Shown in pieces: positions 1 through 10,238 of a stretch of 64,000 bases of DNA. The translations under genes and the position numbers were made by a program. Numbering within the stretch: the stretch's first letter is position 1; every line of letters starts with the position of its first letter. The notes under the pieces are model-generated. The model had not been told where the DNA came from and searched no databases. It saw only the letters and a program-made list of their open reading frames with translations. This stretch comes from Drosophila persimilis (taxonomy: Eukaryota > Arthropoda > Insecta > Diptera > Drosophilidae), in NCBI RefSeq assembly GCF_003286085.1, contig NW_020825336.1, forward strand, positions 1,302,001 through 1,366,000, read 5' to 3'.

Positions 1-23
1 GTCAAGAAATGTCAAGAAGAAAT

Positions 24-50
24 GCTGCCGCTGCTGCTGCTGCTGCTGTT
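24..50. repeat. (CTG)n trinucleotide repeat
   Basis: About eight near-perfect CTG units with one CCG variant. This is a CAG-type (opa-like) repeat, common in Drosophila both inside and outside genes. No coding context is visible. Confidence 0.9.
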
Positions 51-574
51 GCCACAGAATGTTGCTTCTGCTTCTACAGCGCTGGCAGAAGTTTTGAAAA
101 GTTTGCTGTAGATCTCTATGAGGCGCTGTTGCATTCATTGTTCTTTCTGCTGGCCAAGATCATCATCGGGCAGAACAGCAGAACGGCAGACCCCAACAAC
201 CATTGATATAAGCTATTAAGATTGCACAGCTACAAGGGCTGCGCTGTGTAGAGGGACTCTCGGGCATATCCTGCTCATTATAAGCCAACGGCCAGGCCAA
301 CACTTAGCGCCGGCTTCGACCTGGTCGTTGGCTTCGATTGCATCTCCTTTTGGCCTTTTGGGATTCTTCTTCGTTTTTGTTTTTTTTGTGGTTTTTGTTT
401 TGGTTTTTGGTTTTCCCTCGGCTTTGGTGGACTTCTTCTGGGCCTCTGTGCACGCTTTTGCATGCCGCCTGCTGCTGCAATCGCGATTGGAGCTTTGGGG
501 GCTTTTGTGGGGACCCCGTCGGCTTTAATTATGCCCGCGTGGTGTTAATGAGATCTTGCATGGGGCTCCTTCGG

Positions 575-653
575 CCCGGGCCTGGGCCAGGGCCAGAGCC
601 AGGCATTGGGCCTGGGCCTCCTCCTTCCGACTCCTGACTCCTGACTCCTGACT
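575..653. repeat. GGGCC(T/A) hexamer tract and GACTCCT heptamer repeat
   Basis: An imperfect run of GGGCCT/GGGCCA units (575-620) is followed after a few bases by three and a half copies of the 7-mer GACTCCT (629-653). Both are typical of the short-unit minisatellites scattered through this window. Confidence 0.8.
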
Positions 654-1168
654 AGTTGTTGTGGCTCAATCGCGGTGGTGTGCCTCTGTGCCTGCATTCT
701 AAGTGGCGCAAAAGTTTGCGTGATTTAAAGGGCTTCATTAAGTTCGTGAATTCGACTAAATCACGCGCTCTACTCCCATGCGGCGGCGCATGTCTTGACA
801 CCCAGCGGTAGAGAGGGAGAGAGACAGAGCGAGAGTCACATAAAATCGAATTAGCGATGGTTTCGTGCCATAATAGATTCACGCAGATCACGATTGATCA
901 GCAAAATATCTTGAGATTGGTAGAGTTTAAAACAGTTTGAGAGAGGGGAGGGATGCCCAAAGGGGTTCCTTTTATATCTATCTAAAAGATACTCAACATA
1001 TATTTTGGTCTCCATTGGCTTGCAGAATAGTTACAGCCTTGTAATGCCCCTCCTCACGCTGCCATCCCCAGTATTGACACCAAAAGAGGCAAACCGAAGG
1101 GTAAGTGTAAGCATTATATGACCAAGATAAGTGTCTTGGCCTCCAGTTGCAGCTCCTGCAGTCCGTCC

Positions 1169-1231
1169 GCCACTGCCACTGGTATTGCCACAGGTACTGC
1201 CACTGCCACCGCTACTGCCACTGCCACCGCT
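1169..1231. repeat. Imperfect CTGCCA hexamer repeat
   Basis: Roughly ten units of CTGCCA with variants (CTGCCACC, TTGCCACAGG). It is the reverse complement of the GGCAGT arrays at 14043, 20489, 24531 and 50771, so it belongs to the same recurrent hexamer class. Confidence 0.85.
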
Positions 1232-1423
1232 CCACCTCCTACTGGCAGCCATGGTCGGAGATGTTACGCACTTCCGATCATGACCACAGCACGCAGCAGC
1301 ATTCGAATTGCCTGATCAGACATTTTTCGCCATTTGACAGCTGACGATTTATGTGCCTGCCACAAAAAGGGAGCCCAGAGAGATCTGTCCCCTCCTCTCC
1401 TCTCCTCCCGCCCCACCGCCTCC

Positions 1424-1450
1424 TCTGCTGCTGCTGCTGCTGCTGCTGCT
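1424..1450. repeat. (CTG)n trinucleotide repeat
   Basis: Eight to nine perfect CTG units after a CT/CCT-rich pyrimidine tract (1390-1424). The polyGln/polyAla/polyCys frames across it on both strands are repeat translations. Confidence 0.9.
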
Positions 1451-2033
1451 CCTCGTCGTGTGCTGACATCTTCTGTCGGAGCCAAAAGTTGAGGCCCTCT
1501 GAGGTTCTGAGGGTTCTGTCTGGACGAATATGACGACAGAGCGATAAGATCTACGACTGCTTGTTAAATGCAGCAGCAGCAGCCTTATTCGCTCCTTCTT
1601 TCAGTTTCAGTTGGACTTGTGTATTGTTTCATCAAAATCGTTTACCGTTATGCTCATTAAATTTGCAACACAGCCCCAAAAGCACAACCAAGACTCCAGA
1701 GCCAGCTCCAGCTTCCCCCATTGTTCTTGTGGCCAGGTCCTGTCCTCCGCAATCAGAGAACCGAAACAGAAAAAGATTTTCGGTTAGTAGAAGCCAAAAC
1801 AAAAAATAAACACACACACAAACACACAAAAATAAAGGAAAAAAGTCAAGAAGAATAAGGAATAAGAAGAAGGAACACAGAACCGACAGGAGGAAAAAAA
1901 AAGAAACCTTAAACAACGCTTCCGGCGTTCGGCGAAAAAATGTGAAGACCGAAATGAAATGCCAGCGCACTGGAAGTTGTGTCAATCAATAAGTTGCTGC
2001 GTTCCCTGGGATGCGTCCTGCATGTTAATGGCC

Positions 2034-2081
<48 letters not shown>

Positions 2082-2082
2082 A
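2034..2082. repeat. Compound (AC)n(AG)n microsatellite
   Basis: About sixteen AC units run directly into about eight AG units. The GA half could bind GAGA factor, but that is generic to such tracts and no promoter elements flank it. Confidence 0.95.
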
Positions 2083-2178
2083 GAAAGAGCTCTTGGCCAT
2101 GGACATCCTCCTCATAGCCAATCGATATATTTGAGAGAAAAAAGGAAAGTCCTTAGACGAGTAGTGTGGTAGGGAGCG

Positions 2179-2206
2179 GGATGGGGGGCGGGGGGCGGGG
2201 GGGGAT
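2179..2206. repeat. G-tract cluster
   Basis: Three runs of six or more G separated by single C bases on the plus strand. The arrangement (GGGGGG C GGGGGG C GGGGGGGG) satisfies a G-quadruplex pattern, although nothing nearby suggests a use for it. Confidence 0.8.
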
Positions 2207-3483
2207 TCCCTCATGTGTAGGGGATATCCCTACCACTACATCAGAGGCATTCCTGAGTGTTGTCTGTTGATTTTATATGTGCATCGCCTGGAATTTGTAA
2301 ATTTAAAATGCTTGAGATGCCAGCGAGAGGAAAACTATGCATGGAACGACGACTCAACTTTGACCTGTTTGCACATCCTGCAGGGAGACCAAGCGAGACC
2401 AGGAGCGACAGGGAGACAGAGAGAGAGCTTAGCATATATCTATCTATCGGATCTCGTGTCTGCGATTTGCTGTGTTATCCGCTCCTGGCGATTACTTGTT
2501 TACCAGCATCAAACAACTTAACTACTTGGCGGCTTTGGGGGTCGTCCTTAATGCCCCTCCTGCTCCGTTGCCCTGCTCCTTTGCCCTGCTCTAACTCTGG
2601 GGTTCTGCTCTATTGATTGCTATCGTTGCCTGGGCAAATCAACTGTTTATTTGTCAAATACGCATTACAGCTAAAAGCACCAGAGAACCAGCAGCAACAA
2701 CAATACTCCTCCTCGTACCAAACAACTAATAAAACACGGCTGAGATTTCCTTTGAGTCAACACAAAACACACACACACACGCATACACGCTGGAAAAACG
2801 CTGACACTGCACATATGTACATACGAGTATGTGGGAAAAGTCGCCCTTTTCTTCGATTTCCCTCCCTCTGGCCTTTAAGGACAAACGCCCCCCACATAAA
2901 GACGTTGACACTCTTGATATTTTAGGCGTTAAGAATGGTATAAAAAAAAGCACAACAACAACAGCAACAAGGAAGACAACAACTGACCCCAAGGCCCACA
3001 CACATCTTGACCATTGTTCGGGTCTCGTGCCTCTGCCTCTTGCCACATTGCTCTATAAACAATTTACACTGTCCTATCGATGTTGTCTGGGCGTGGGAGT
3101 GGGAGCCAATTCCTTTGGGTAGCGCATTTGTGCTGCACTTATGTCGGCCTAATGAAGATAACAGCATAATTTGGCCCAAAAGTTTCCTTTTTTTTCTTTT
3201 TTGTCTGTCGAAATCAAAGTTCGGGGACCGCCATTGCCATGGTTGACTTCTTCGCTTGTGCTTGTGCTTTGTCCTTGTGTGATTTGTCTTTTCGTAGGAA
3301 TTGATAGCTGGAAGCTGTTAGGTGTTAAGTGGAGTGATATGGGGCAGTAACTGAGTAGCGGGGGGGATAATTTGTGGGGCTTGTTATCGGCGGAATGGGC
3401 CGGGGACATCGAAGGCAATTGAAATTGTTATAGATAGGGGCTAAAAGGCGATGACCAGAGGGTAAGATGGAGTACATAAAAGA

Positions 3484-3520
3484 GGGATCTGGGATCTGGG
3501 ATCTGGAATCTGGGATCTGC
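3484..3520. repeat. GGGATCT heptamer repeat
   Basis: Five tandem copies of a 7-base unit GGGATCT, one of them changed to GGAATCT. It is similar in style to the GGGCTCT heptamer at 4513 and may have arisen by the same slippage process. Confidence 0.9.
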
Positions 3521-3743
3521 CTGGGACTCGTTCGATGCACAATCCCCACATTGCCCCTCCTCCTTGACTAAGAATTTGCCCAGGTCATAGACCATCTTAG
3601 AGCTTTCAGATCAATCTTTAAGCATCTTCATAGTCCTCCACTGCCTTCTAAGGACTCCATCTCCCTAATCAATGTTTCACCTATGACTAGTAGCCATGTG
3701 GCTCCTCCTCGTGTTGTTCCCATTGTTCTACCTTTTGGCCAAC

Positions 3744-3767
3744 AAACACACACACACACACACACAT
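3744..3767. repeat. (AC)n microsatellite
   Basis: About eleven uninterrupted AC units. Confidence 0.95.
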
Positions 3768-4030
3768 ATCTTGCTCTCCATCGCATAAGCAAATTTCTGC
3801 TGACAAAACACAAAACATTCCAGAAATCGAAGTAAAATGTTGCCACGAGAATTTCCCTTTTGTTCGTTCCACCTCCCCTACCCCTCCCCCTCCCCCTTGC
3901 TCCCCTCCTGTGTGTTATTGTTGCTATTGCTGATGGCATCTTTGTTGCTGTTGTTTGAGCCAATTTACTGACAATTTCCAAGCACTCTCCGCTTCTCTGG
4001 CATGGCTTCAATCTAAGCGAGAATTCCGAC

Positions 4031-4052
4031 CGTATATACGTACGTACGTACG
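4031..4052. repeat. (ACGT)n self-complementary repeat
   Basis: Alternating ACGT tetranucleotides preceded by CGTATATACG. The tract is self-complementary and can fold on itself. It contains TACGTA cores, which recur around the window. Confidence 0.8.
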
Positions 4053-4512
4053 GTCTACGTGTAACAGCCTTGATGATGACGAGGACGAGCTTTGCCATAC
4101 CATACCATCCAGCAGTATCCCCACTCCTTTTTGGCCAACGCCTTTGTTAGCTGAAATTTAATGAAGTTGGTTTAATTGAAGTATGGTTTGGTTCGGTTAG
4201 GTCTGTCTCCCTCAGGTCCTGCCTCGCTCTCTTCTCTCTTCTCTGTCCTTTGTCCCACCTACCTCTTTGATTGTCTCTCTCTCGCTCTCTCTTACTCCCC
4301 CCATCTGCTGTTGACTGTTTAATTTTACAAATTTGCTACGCAGACAACACAGCCAACAGCCAACATCCAACAACAACAACCAGTGTCAAGCATTTTTCTC
4401 TCTCTATCTCTCGCTGTCTGTGTGTGTGTTTCTGTTGCTGTGTTGCATCCTCTTTTGCATCCATTTAGGGCATGTTGAATGGGTTGGGCTGGGCTGGGTT
4501 TTTGGGTTGGTT

Positions 4513-4541
4513 CTGGGCTCTGGGCTCTGGGCTCTGGGCTT
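4513..4541. repeat. GGGCTCT heptamer repeat
   Basis: Four consecutive perfect copies of a 7-base unit, following a GGGCTGGGCTGGG stretch. Confidence 0.9.
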
Positions 4542-4982
4542 ACCTGATGGACTCTCCTCAGAGCTCAGACGAAGGAGCTGCTCCTCTCCAGACGGAGGGT
4601 TTGTGTGTACAAGTGTCACAGTAACCATACGACACACACGCAAATATTTTCACGATTTCATTCTCTGTCATTTGCTGCATGCCACAGTGTGCTTCAAAAA
4701 AATTATTTTCTGCTTTACCCAGAGCTGATGGGGCCTCTACCTGCAGCGAAGGCAGGCTCCAACTGCACTGAAAGAAAACACGAATTGCTCAACAATCAAT
4801 CATAGGCACAACAAAGCTGGAGGTCTAGAGAACTGAGGCGTTTTCTCTTAGTGTAGTAGGGAGGGCCGTAAAACCTTCAAGCATCCATCAGTTTCACTTA
4901 ATATTGACGCCAAATATGCGCGCAATGCTGACAAAACGATACGAGAATGGTAGAAGGAGGAATCCTCAGGAAGCCCAGGCCC

Positions 4983-5020
4983 CATCATCATCATCATCAT
5001 CAGCATCATCATCATCAGCA
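4983..5020. repeat. (CAT)n/(CAG)n trinucleotide repeat
   Basis: A run of CAT units interrupted by CAG. The same motif returns as interrupted ATC repeats at about 5297-5345. Confidence 0.85.
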
Positions 5021-5395
5021 GCAAAAGCCAGCATCAGGCAGCAGGCAGCAACCAGCAGCATCAGGCCTGCCTTTCATCGAGTCTCTTTTCGAAACATTTC
5101 GCTGTGACATTCATTAATTATTTTATATGGAATTCTACGCATTGCCACGTACACGCTGGCGACATGAAACATGTCTCTAGGTCTCCTCCCTCGTTCCTCC
5201 TCATCGCGAGGCTGCAACCTGCAACATAGACGGCCATTTAGCCATATCAATTAGAGGGGATGGGGGGGCTACCAGAAACAAGCTTCACAGAGAACCCCAT
5301 CACCATCACCATCGCCATCATCAGCATCGGCATCGGCATCAGCATCCTCAACCTCAACAGCCCCACATCCTCATTGATAACCAAAGAGAACGAAC

Positions 5396-5419
5396 TCGTC
5401 GTCGTCGTCGTCGTCGTCG
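5396..5419. repeat. (GTC)n trinucleotide repeat
   Basis: Eight perfect GTC units. Confidence 0.95.
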
Positions 5420-6119
5420 AAATTAACTTGGTCATCTTGCTGCACTTGAGAGTCTTGGAGCCGGGAATTGTCTGTGCCACTTCATCGGCACAGTCGCAGT
5501 CGCAGTCCCAATCGTCCAGTTCAGTCCAGTCCCTGACTCTGGCTCCAGGTTTCGGTGCTCTGGTGCGCTGTTGCTCTGCTGCTCTGTTGCTCTGGTGCTC
5601 CGGTGTAGTGGCTGGGCAAACAGCTCAAACAACGACCAAGAATAACACGCAGAAGAAGAGCAAACGGCAGCCAGAAGTGTCTCATGTCTCGAGTCGCGGG
5701 GCCCCTCGTACCGTCCAGTCATTAAATAAGCACTTTCCGATGATGCTGGGGCGCATCTACAGGGATCGGGATCTCTGCTACTCGAAAGGGAGATCGGGAG
5801 CCGTACATTGAGTCATCATCAGCAATCAAAGCGCTCGCTCTCTCAAGTGGCCGGGCCTGGGCCCCGAAGAAGCCCCCGAGACAAAAGGCGTGTAACAAAT
5901 ATTAACAATGAAAATAATAATACTCGAATGGATTGGTGAATGAACCCAAGGATGGTGCGAGTACGGCTATGGCTCCATGATCAGGCAGTTATCGTTGTTA
6001 TTGGCGTCGATCGAAAGGACTGGCTAGGTAAACACGTGTTAATGAGTGGGCCACGGCGACTCTGAATGGTCTCTGGAATCACAGTTGGGGGTCGGAGGAT
6101 ATGACTTTGTGGGTGGGCT

Positions 6120-6178
6120 TCTCCCTCCCTCTCTCTCTATCTTTCTCTCTCTCTCGCTCACTCTCTCGCTCTCTCTGT
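6120..6178. repeat. CT-rich pyrimidine tract
   Basis: Nearly pure CT dinucleotides, with a few CCCT, TATC and CGCT interruptions. On the minus strand this is a GAGAG tract and a potential GAGA-factor site. Confidence 0.9.
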
Positions 6179-6786
6179 GTGTTGGTCTCTTAGCGGAAGT
6201 CTGGAACTGGCAAATTGATAAACGCCATTGGCAACAGTGTGGTATCCCCCTCCGAGTCCTCTTCAATGCTTGGCCAACGAACCATGATGCTGTGTCCTCT
6301 CTCTCACAATGAGAGTGGCAGTGGAAGTGGGCTTTGGGTTCGGGTTTGGGTTAACCAGGGATGTAGGAAAGTAACCTTTTCTAGGTGTTGCAAATATATC
6401 ATATTGCAGCCAGAGAAACTATTGATCTGGGAGCGTGGTTAGAGCATCAAAGGTATAATTTCTCGCTTTTAAATACCAGAGTATTCCGTTCGGGATAATT
6501 CCTTAAGAGGTTTATGGCAACTTCCCAGAAAGTTATCCATATTTCGGTCTCCTTCCTGATTGAATCACTGAATCCATCCCTGGGACTGTTTTGCCGAAGC
6601 ACCCGCCCACCCAAAAATGAAAGTCTTTCTACGCTGCCACAGTTATGAAACATGTCGCAAAAGATTCCAGCGCTCGAACAGGTAATTGGATTGACACTTT
6701 TGGGTTTTCTGATGTGGATGTGAAGGATAAGGATTGGGGGCAGCAGCGAGAGAGAGAGATGCTGACGCAAAGCCATCGCCAGTGAC

Positions 6787-6883
6787 ACAGCCCCAGCTCC
6801 AGCCCCAGCCCCAGCCCCAGCCCCGGCCCCAGCAATGGCGTCGTCCTCCTCGTCCTCGTCCTCCTCGTCGTTGTCGTCGTTGT
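6787..6883. repeat. CCCCAG hexamer repeat followed by TCGTCC repeat
   Basis: Six CCCCAG units (6787-6832) are followed by an interrupted TCGTCC/TCG repeat (6838-6883). Read on the minus strand these give a Gly-Ala run and an acidic run. The adjacency of two different tandem repeats makes the 196-codon frame across them look more protein-like than it is. Confidence 0.85.
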
Positions 6884-7062
6884 CTGGTGGAGAGTTGATG
6901 AGGCATTTGTCGCTTGTCGTTTGGTTGGTGGTTGCTTTTAGACTCTGCCAGCAGTCGATGATTGCGTTAGTTGTTGATGGAGCAGGAGGAGCGGGAGACT
7001 GACGAGGGGCTGCCTCAAAATTGAGCCTCGCGGGCATAGTCTACCCTCTCTCTATAAGAGCG

Positions 7063-7105
7063 CCCCCCCATCCCCATCCCCATCCCCATCCGCATCCGCA
7101 TCCAC
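7063..7105. repeat. CCCCAT hexamer repeat drifting to CCGCAT
   Basis: Four CCCCAT units change to CCGCAT units and end in CCACTT. Confidence 0.85.
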
Positions 7106-8277
7106 TTTCACCATAACTTTAGCTGATTGGCAGATAGAGTGGGCGGAGGATGACGGCATGGAGTCGTCCTGGAGCCGGGGGTAACTCTCTTAGTTTTCCT
7201 CGCGTTTTGAAGTTTGGAATGGAAATAATTGTTGCACTGTTTTCTAATTTACCCAACGTCGCAACGTCAAAAGTTCCTCCCATCCTCCTCCACGTCCCAA
7301 GGACTTTGTTTGCTTAGAACACGCGACAGGCCACAGGCCACAGGGCGGCCCGAAGGGTGGACCGGGAGCGGGCCTGAAGGACGGGCCCCAGGGTTCGCGG
7401 GGATTGATATTTGATGCCTTACCAAATCAAAGTGTTTGCTGCTTTCAAATATTTGGTGATTTATTTTTAATATGCCTTAAAAATATTTACTTAGCTTAAG
7501 TTTCGGCCACTTCCCCATGGACGGGCGGCCGCGTTCTCTGGCAGTGTGGGTGGCGCGCGGACCGTGAATATATTTGCTGCGTGACAGCGCAAACATTGAA
7601 AGGATTTGCCAAGCAAAAAAAAAGAAAAATCAAAAGAAAAAATTGCCAAAATAAATGGCAATGAAGAAAAGCAACAAAGTGAAACGAACACTAGAGATGG
7701 GTCAAGCCAGAGAGTCCTTCGGCAAAAAATGGTAGGAGATGTGGGAAAAAGTGATGGGAACTGCTTTTGCCATGGTCTGGGGAGCATCTTTTAAAGGTTC
7801 CAAAGAGTGTCTTTTTCACTAGAGAGCTAAGGTCTAGAAATTGTTTAAAAAAACGTATTTAAAATTAATTAAAATAATCGATAGTTCTGCTTTTCGATAG
7901 CTAAAGGGAGCACATGAGTCAACACTCGTTGGACATCCCTAAGGGGTCAAGGAAAACGACTGAGAGACTATATTAATAGAACAAATGCTCTCTCAATTAA
8001 TGGCACTTCACCCATGAATATTCTCTTTACTTTCCCGATAGTTGCATGAATCACTCCATGAATCTTTGGCCATCTCCATTCGTGGGGGCAACCCCAAACA
8101 GGGAGGGGGTTAAGCTCCACAGCTCCTTCAATAGACACGACAATTTGTCCATTTCGCTGACGCGTCCCCTGCTGACGACACTTTTTTGCATTTGCCAATG
8201 CGATGAGTGTCCAAATTTATGGCGATAGCTGTCGATAGTTGGCACATACTTATATGTGTGTCTGTGAATGTTGCTCA

Positions 8278-8335
8278 ACAGGCAGGCAGGCAGGCCAACA
8301 GGCAGGCAAACAGCCAGGCAGGCAGGCAGGCAGGC
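8278..8335. repeat. (CAGG)n tetranucleotide repeat
   Basis: About twelve CAGG/CAGGC units in two blocks, separated by AAACAGC. Confidence 0.9.
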
Positions 8336-8618
8336 GTAGAAGTCTACAGAGGGGACAGCGGCCTGTGGCCGGGGCTGTAGCGCCCTGCTGCCCGCCGACT
8401 TACGTAAGCAGACAGCTCCAGCTTTAGCTGCAGCTTCAGCTTCAGCTCCCCAGCAGCTCTCCAGCAGCAACAACTGCAATTCAATGTTGCTGTCAAGCCT
8501 TGTCTCCCCCCCCTGCCTCAAGCGCCTCCTGGCCCTCTCCGCGGACCCACAGAGCTGGTCTCGCGGACAGCAGCCATTCAGATAAAACATCCAACCGAGC
8601 AGCCAGCCCGTGGGTTGG

Positions 8619-9033
8619 CTATACCCTTCAAGAGGGCATAACGATTACGATTAGCTGTTTGCAAGGCAGAGAATGGGGAACTTTCGACTCTAAAGTCTAC
8701 AGCCTAGGAACCACAAGCTCTTTAGCTTCAACTTTGCACAGAACACTGATACCTCAGATACCATCGTTACCTAAGATAGATCTCTTAATAGAACAAATGT
8801 GTACGTTTTTGGGAATATGTGAGTGAAACTTTGTAGATTGTAGTTTTCATATGACCATCGATTATTCCACTTAAAATTCACCGAAATCGGAATACTTTAT
8901 CGTTCCAAAAACCAGAGTTTGAGCAGGAGAAAGCCCAGCCAAACTTTACTCATAGCAGATCCAAATGTCTCTAGATAAATCTCTGAGGGTATCCGAAGCT
9001 TCGACTCTCAAAAGCTAGTTTTTGCTTCTTGTT
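8619..9033 (+). mobile_element. Degenerate dispersed repeat with visible ends (non-autonomous element)
   Basis: The left end has an imperfect hairpin (TATACCCT pairing with AGGGCATA, 8620-8640), followed by a TTTGCAAGGCAG stretch and a TTTCGACTC segment near 8690. This is the order I know from a short interspersed repeat found in many Drosophila introns (TATACCC-hairpin, then GTTTGCAACGCAG, then a TTTCCGACCC segment). The right end reads GAGGGTATCCGAAGCTTCGA (8984-9003), then a CTAGTTTTTGCTTCTTGTT stretch, matching the usual 3' end of that repeat family. Spacing of about 415 bp suggests a full-length but old copy. I cannot name the family from memory with confidence. The match is by recollection, not alignment. 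Confidence 0.55.
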
Positions 9034-10218
9034 GCAGTTGTTGCTTTTGTTGTTGTTGCTGTTGTTGTAAGTGCAGTTGCAGTTGCGAGAAATGAAGGTC
9101 AAATTGTTGTTGCTGCTGTGGCGGCTCCTACGGCAACGGGGGCTATGTCGCCGTTTGACATTTCATATTATAAACTTGTACAAAAAAAAACAAAACAAAA
9201 AAAAAATATATATGAAAAAATAAACCGTCTGATACTCGTAGTTGTCTAATGAGAAAATATTTTAAACGCTTTACACGCTTCCTTTGCAAATTTATCCGAA
9301 CGCTAAACATTTGACTTTGAACGTGACATTGTTGCTGTTGCTGTTGTTGCTGTTTGCTTGAGGTTGTTGTGGCTTCCATCAAACAGTTGCTGTTTCTCTC
9401 AGCTGCAACAATTAAGCGATTTATATCGTTATGAACATTCCGCAAAGCGAAAAGCCAGAATGGTTTGGTTTTAGCCGGTTTTCCCAGCCAAAGAAAGTGC
9501 CGCAAACTGTTGCATAGTGGAGGACTTCAAAGTCCTCGCTTAAAAATGCATTTCTTGCACCGCAAATGTCTGGCTACTAAGGCCATAAAAGGATTGGCCA
9601 TTAGCGGGAATGAGTTTTTGGTTGTTTTATGGCCTCTTTGGCCCTCAAACCACTTGTGGCTCTCACAGCTTCTCTCAAGCTGTGTGAATTAGACAAGACA
9701 TTTGGCATCTGCCCCCCTGCCCCCCTGCCACTCTGCCTCGACTGCCACTCAATCACCTACCGAATGGCTCGCATTGAGAGGTCAAATCTCTGGCTAATCA
9801 GCCTGCTGACCATAAATAAATCAAGGCTAAGAACAGAACACCCCATACCGAAATATATGCCCCCGTTTTCTTTTGGAGAGGGCAGGAAAAATTACGTCTT
9901 TCATTAAGTTTTGGCCAGGCAAAAGGTCATTAATTATTTTGAACTTTTGCCTCGGCGGTCAACGCCAGTCAAGTGGATGGGAGGAGGTTGCAGGAGAGCA
10001 GGGGAGAGGGCAGGCACAGGCTGTGCCTAATGAGCATGAGATACGGGATGCGGATGCGGATACGGATACCCCTCTGATTATGGATTCGGCCTGAAACTAG
10101 GCCTCGGATTCGGCTTCGTACTAGATTAATGTTAGTTTTGTCGGCTGTTTGGGGGGTTTTTTGGAGGGGGCTGGAGGTCTTAATTACTGGACGCGCCCGT
10201 GCGATAAAACTTATCAAT

Positions 10219-10238
10219 GCCCACGCCCACGCCCACGC
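10219..10238. repeat. CCCACG hexamer repeat
   Basis: Three perfect CCCACG units plus a variant. Confidence 0.85.

Larger units (their letters stand above)
1..5100. other. Non-coding stretch, microsatellite-rich
   Basis: No supportable gene. The stretch opens with a 10-base direct repeat (gtcaagaaat/gtcaagaaga, 1-20) and a CTG run. It then alternates T-rich tracts (360-420), pyrimidine tracts (4200-4300) and ordinary unique DNA. The open frames here translate simple repeats (polyAla, HTHTHT, CVCVCV) and are mirrored on the opposite strand, so I do not call them genes. Individual tandem repeats are listed separately. Confidence 0.7.
5100..8618. other. Non-coding stretch between repeats
   Basis: No gene is supported. 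The longest frame (minus strand, 6447-7037) carries a run of Asp/Glu and a Gly-Ala run that are direct translations of a TCGTCC repeat and a CCCCAG repeat, with unremarkable sequence on both sides, so I treat it as chance. 7440-7490 and 7840-7890 are AT-rich. The remainder is ordinary unique DNA with microsatellites. Confidence 0.65.

Noticed and set aside
6447-7037. 196-codon minus-strand frame with acidic and Gly-Ala tracts
   Set aside because: The two distinctive tracts are translations of adjacent TCGTCC and CCCCAG repeats.
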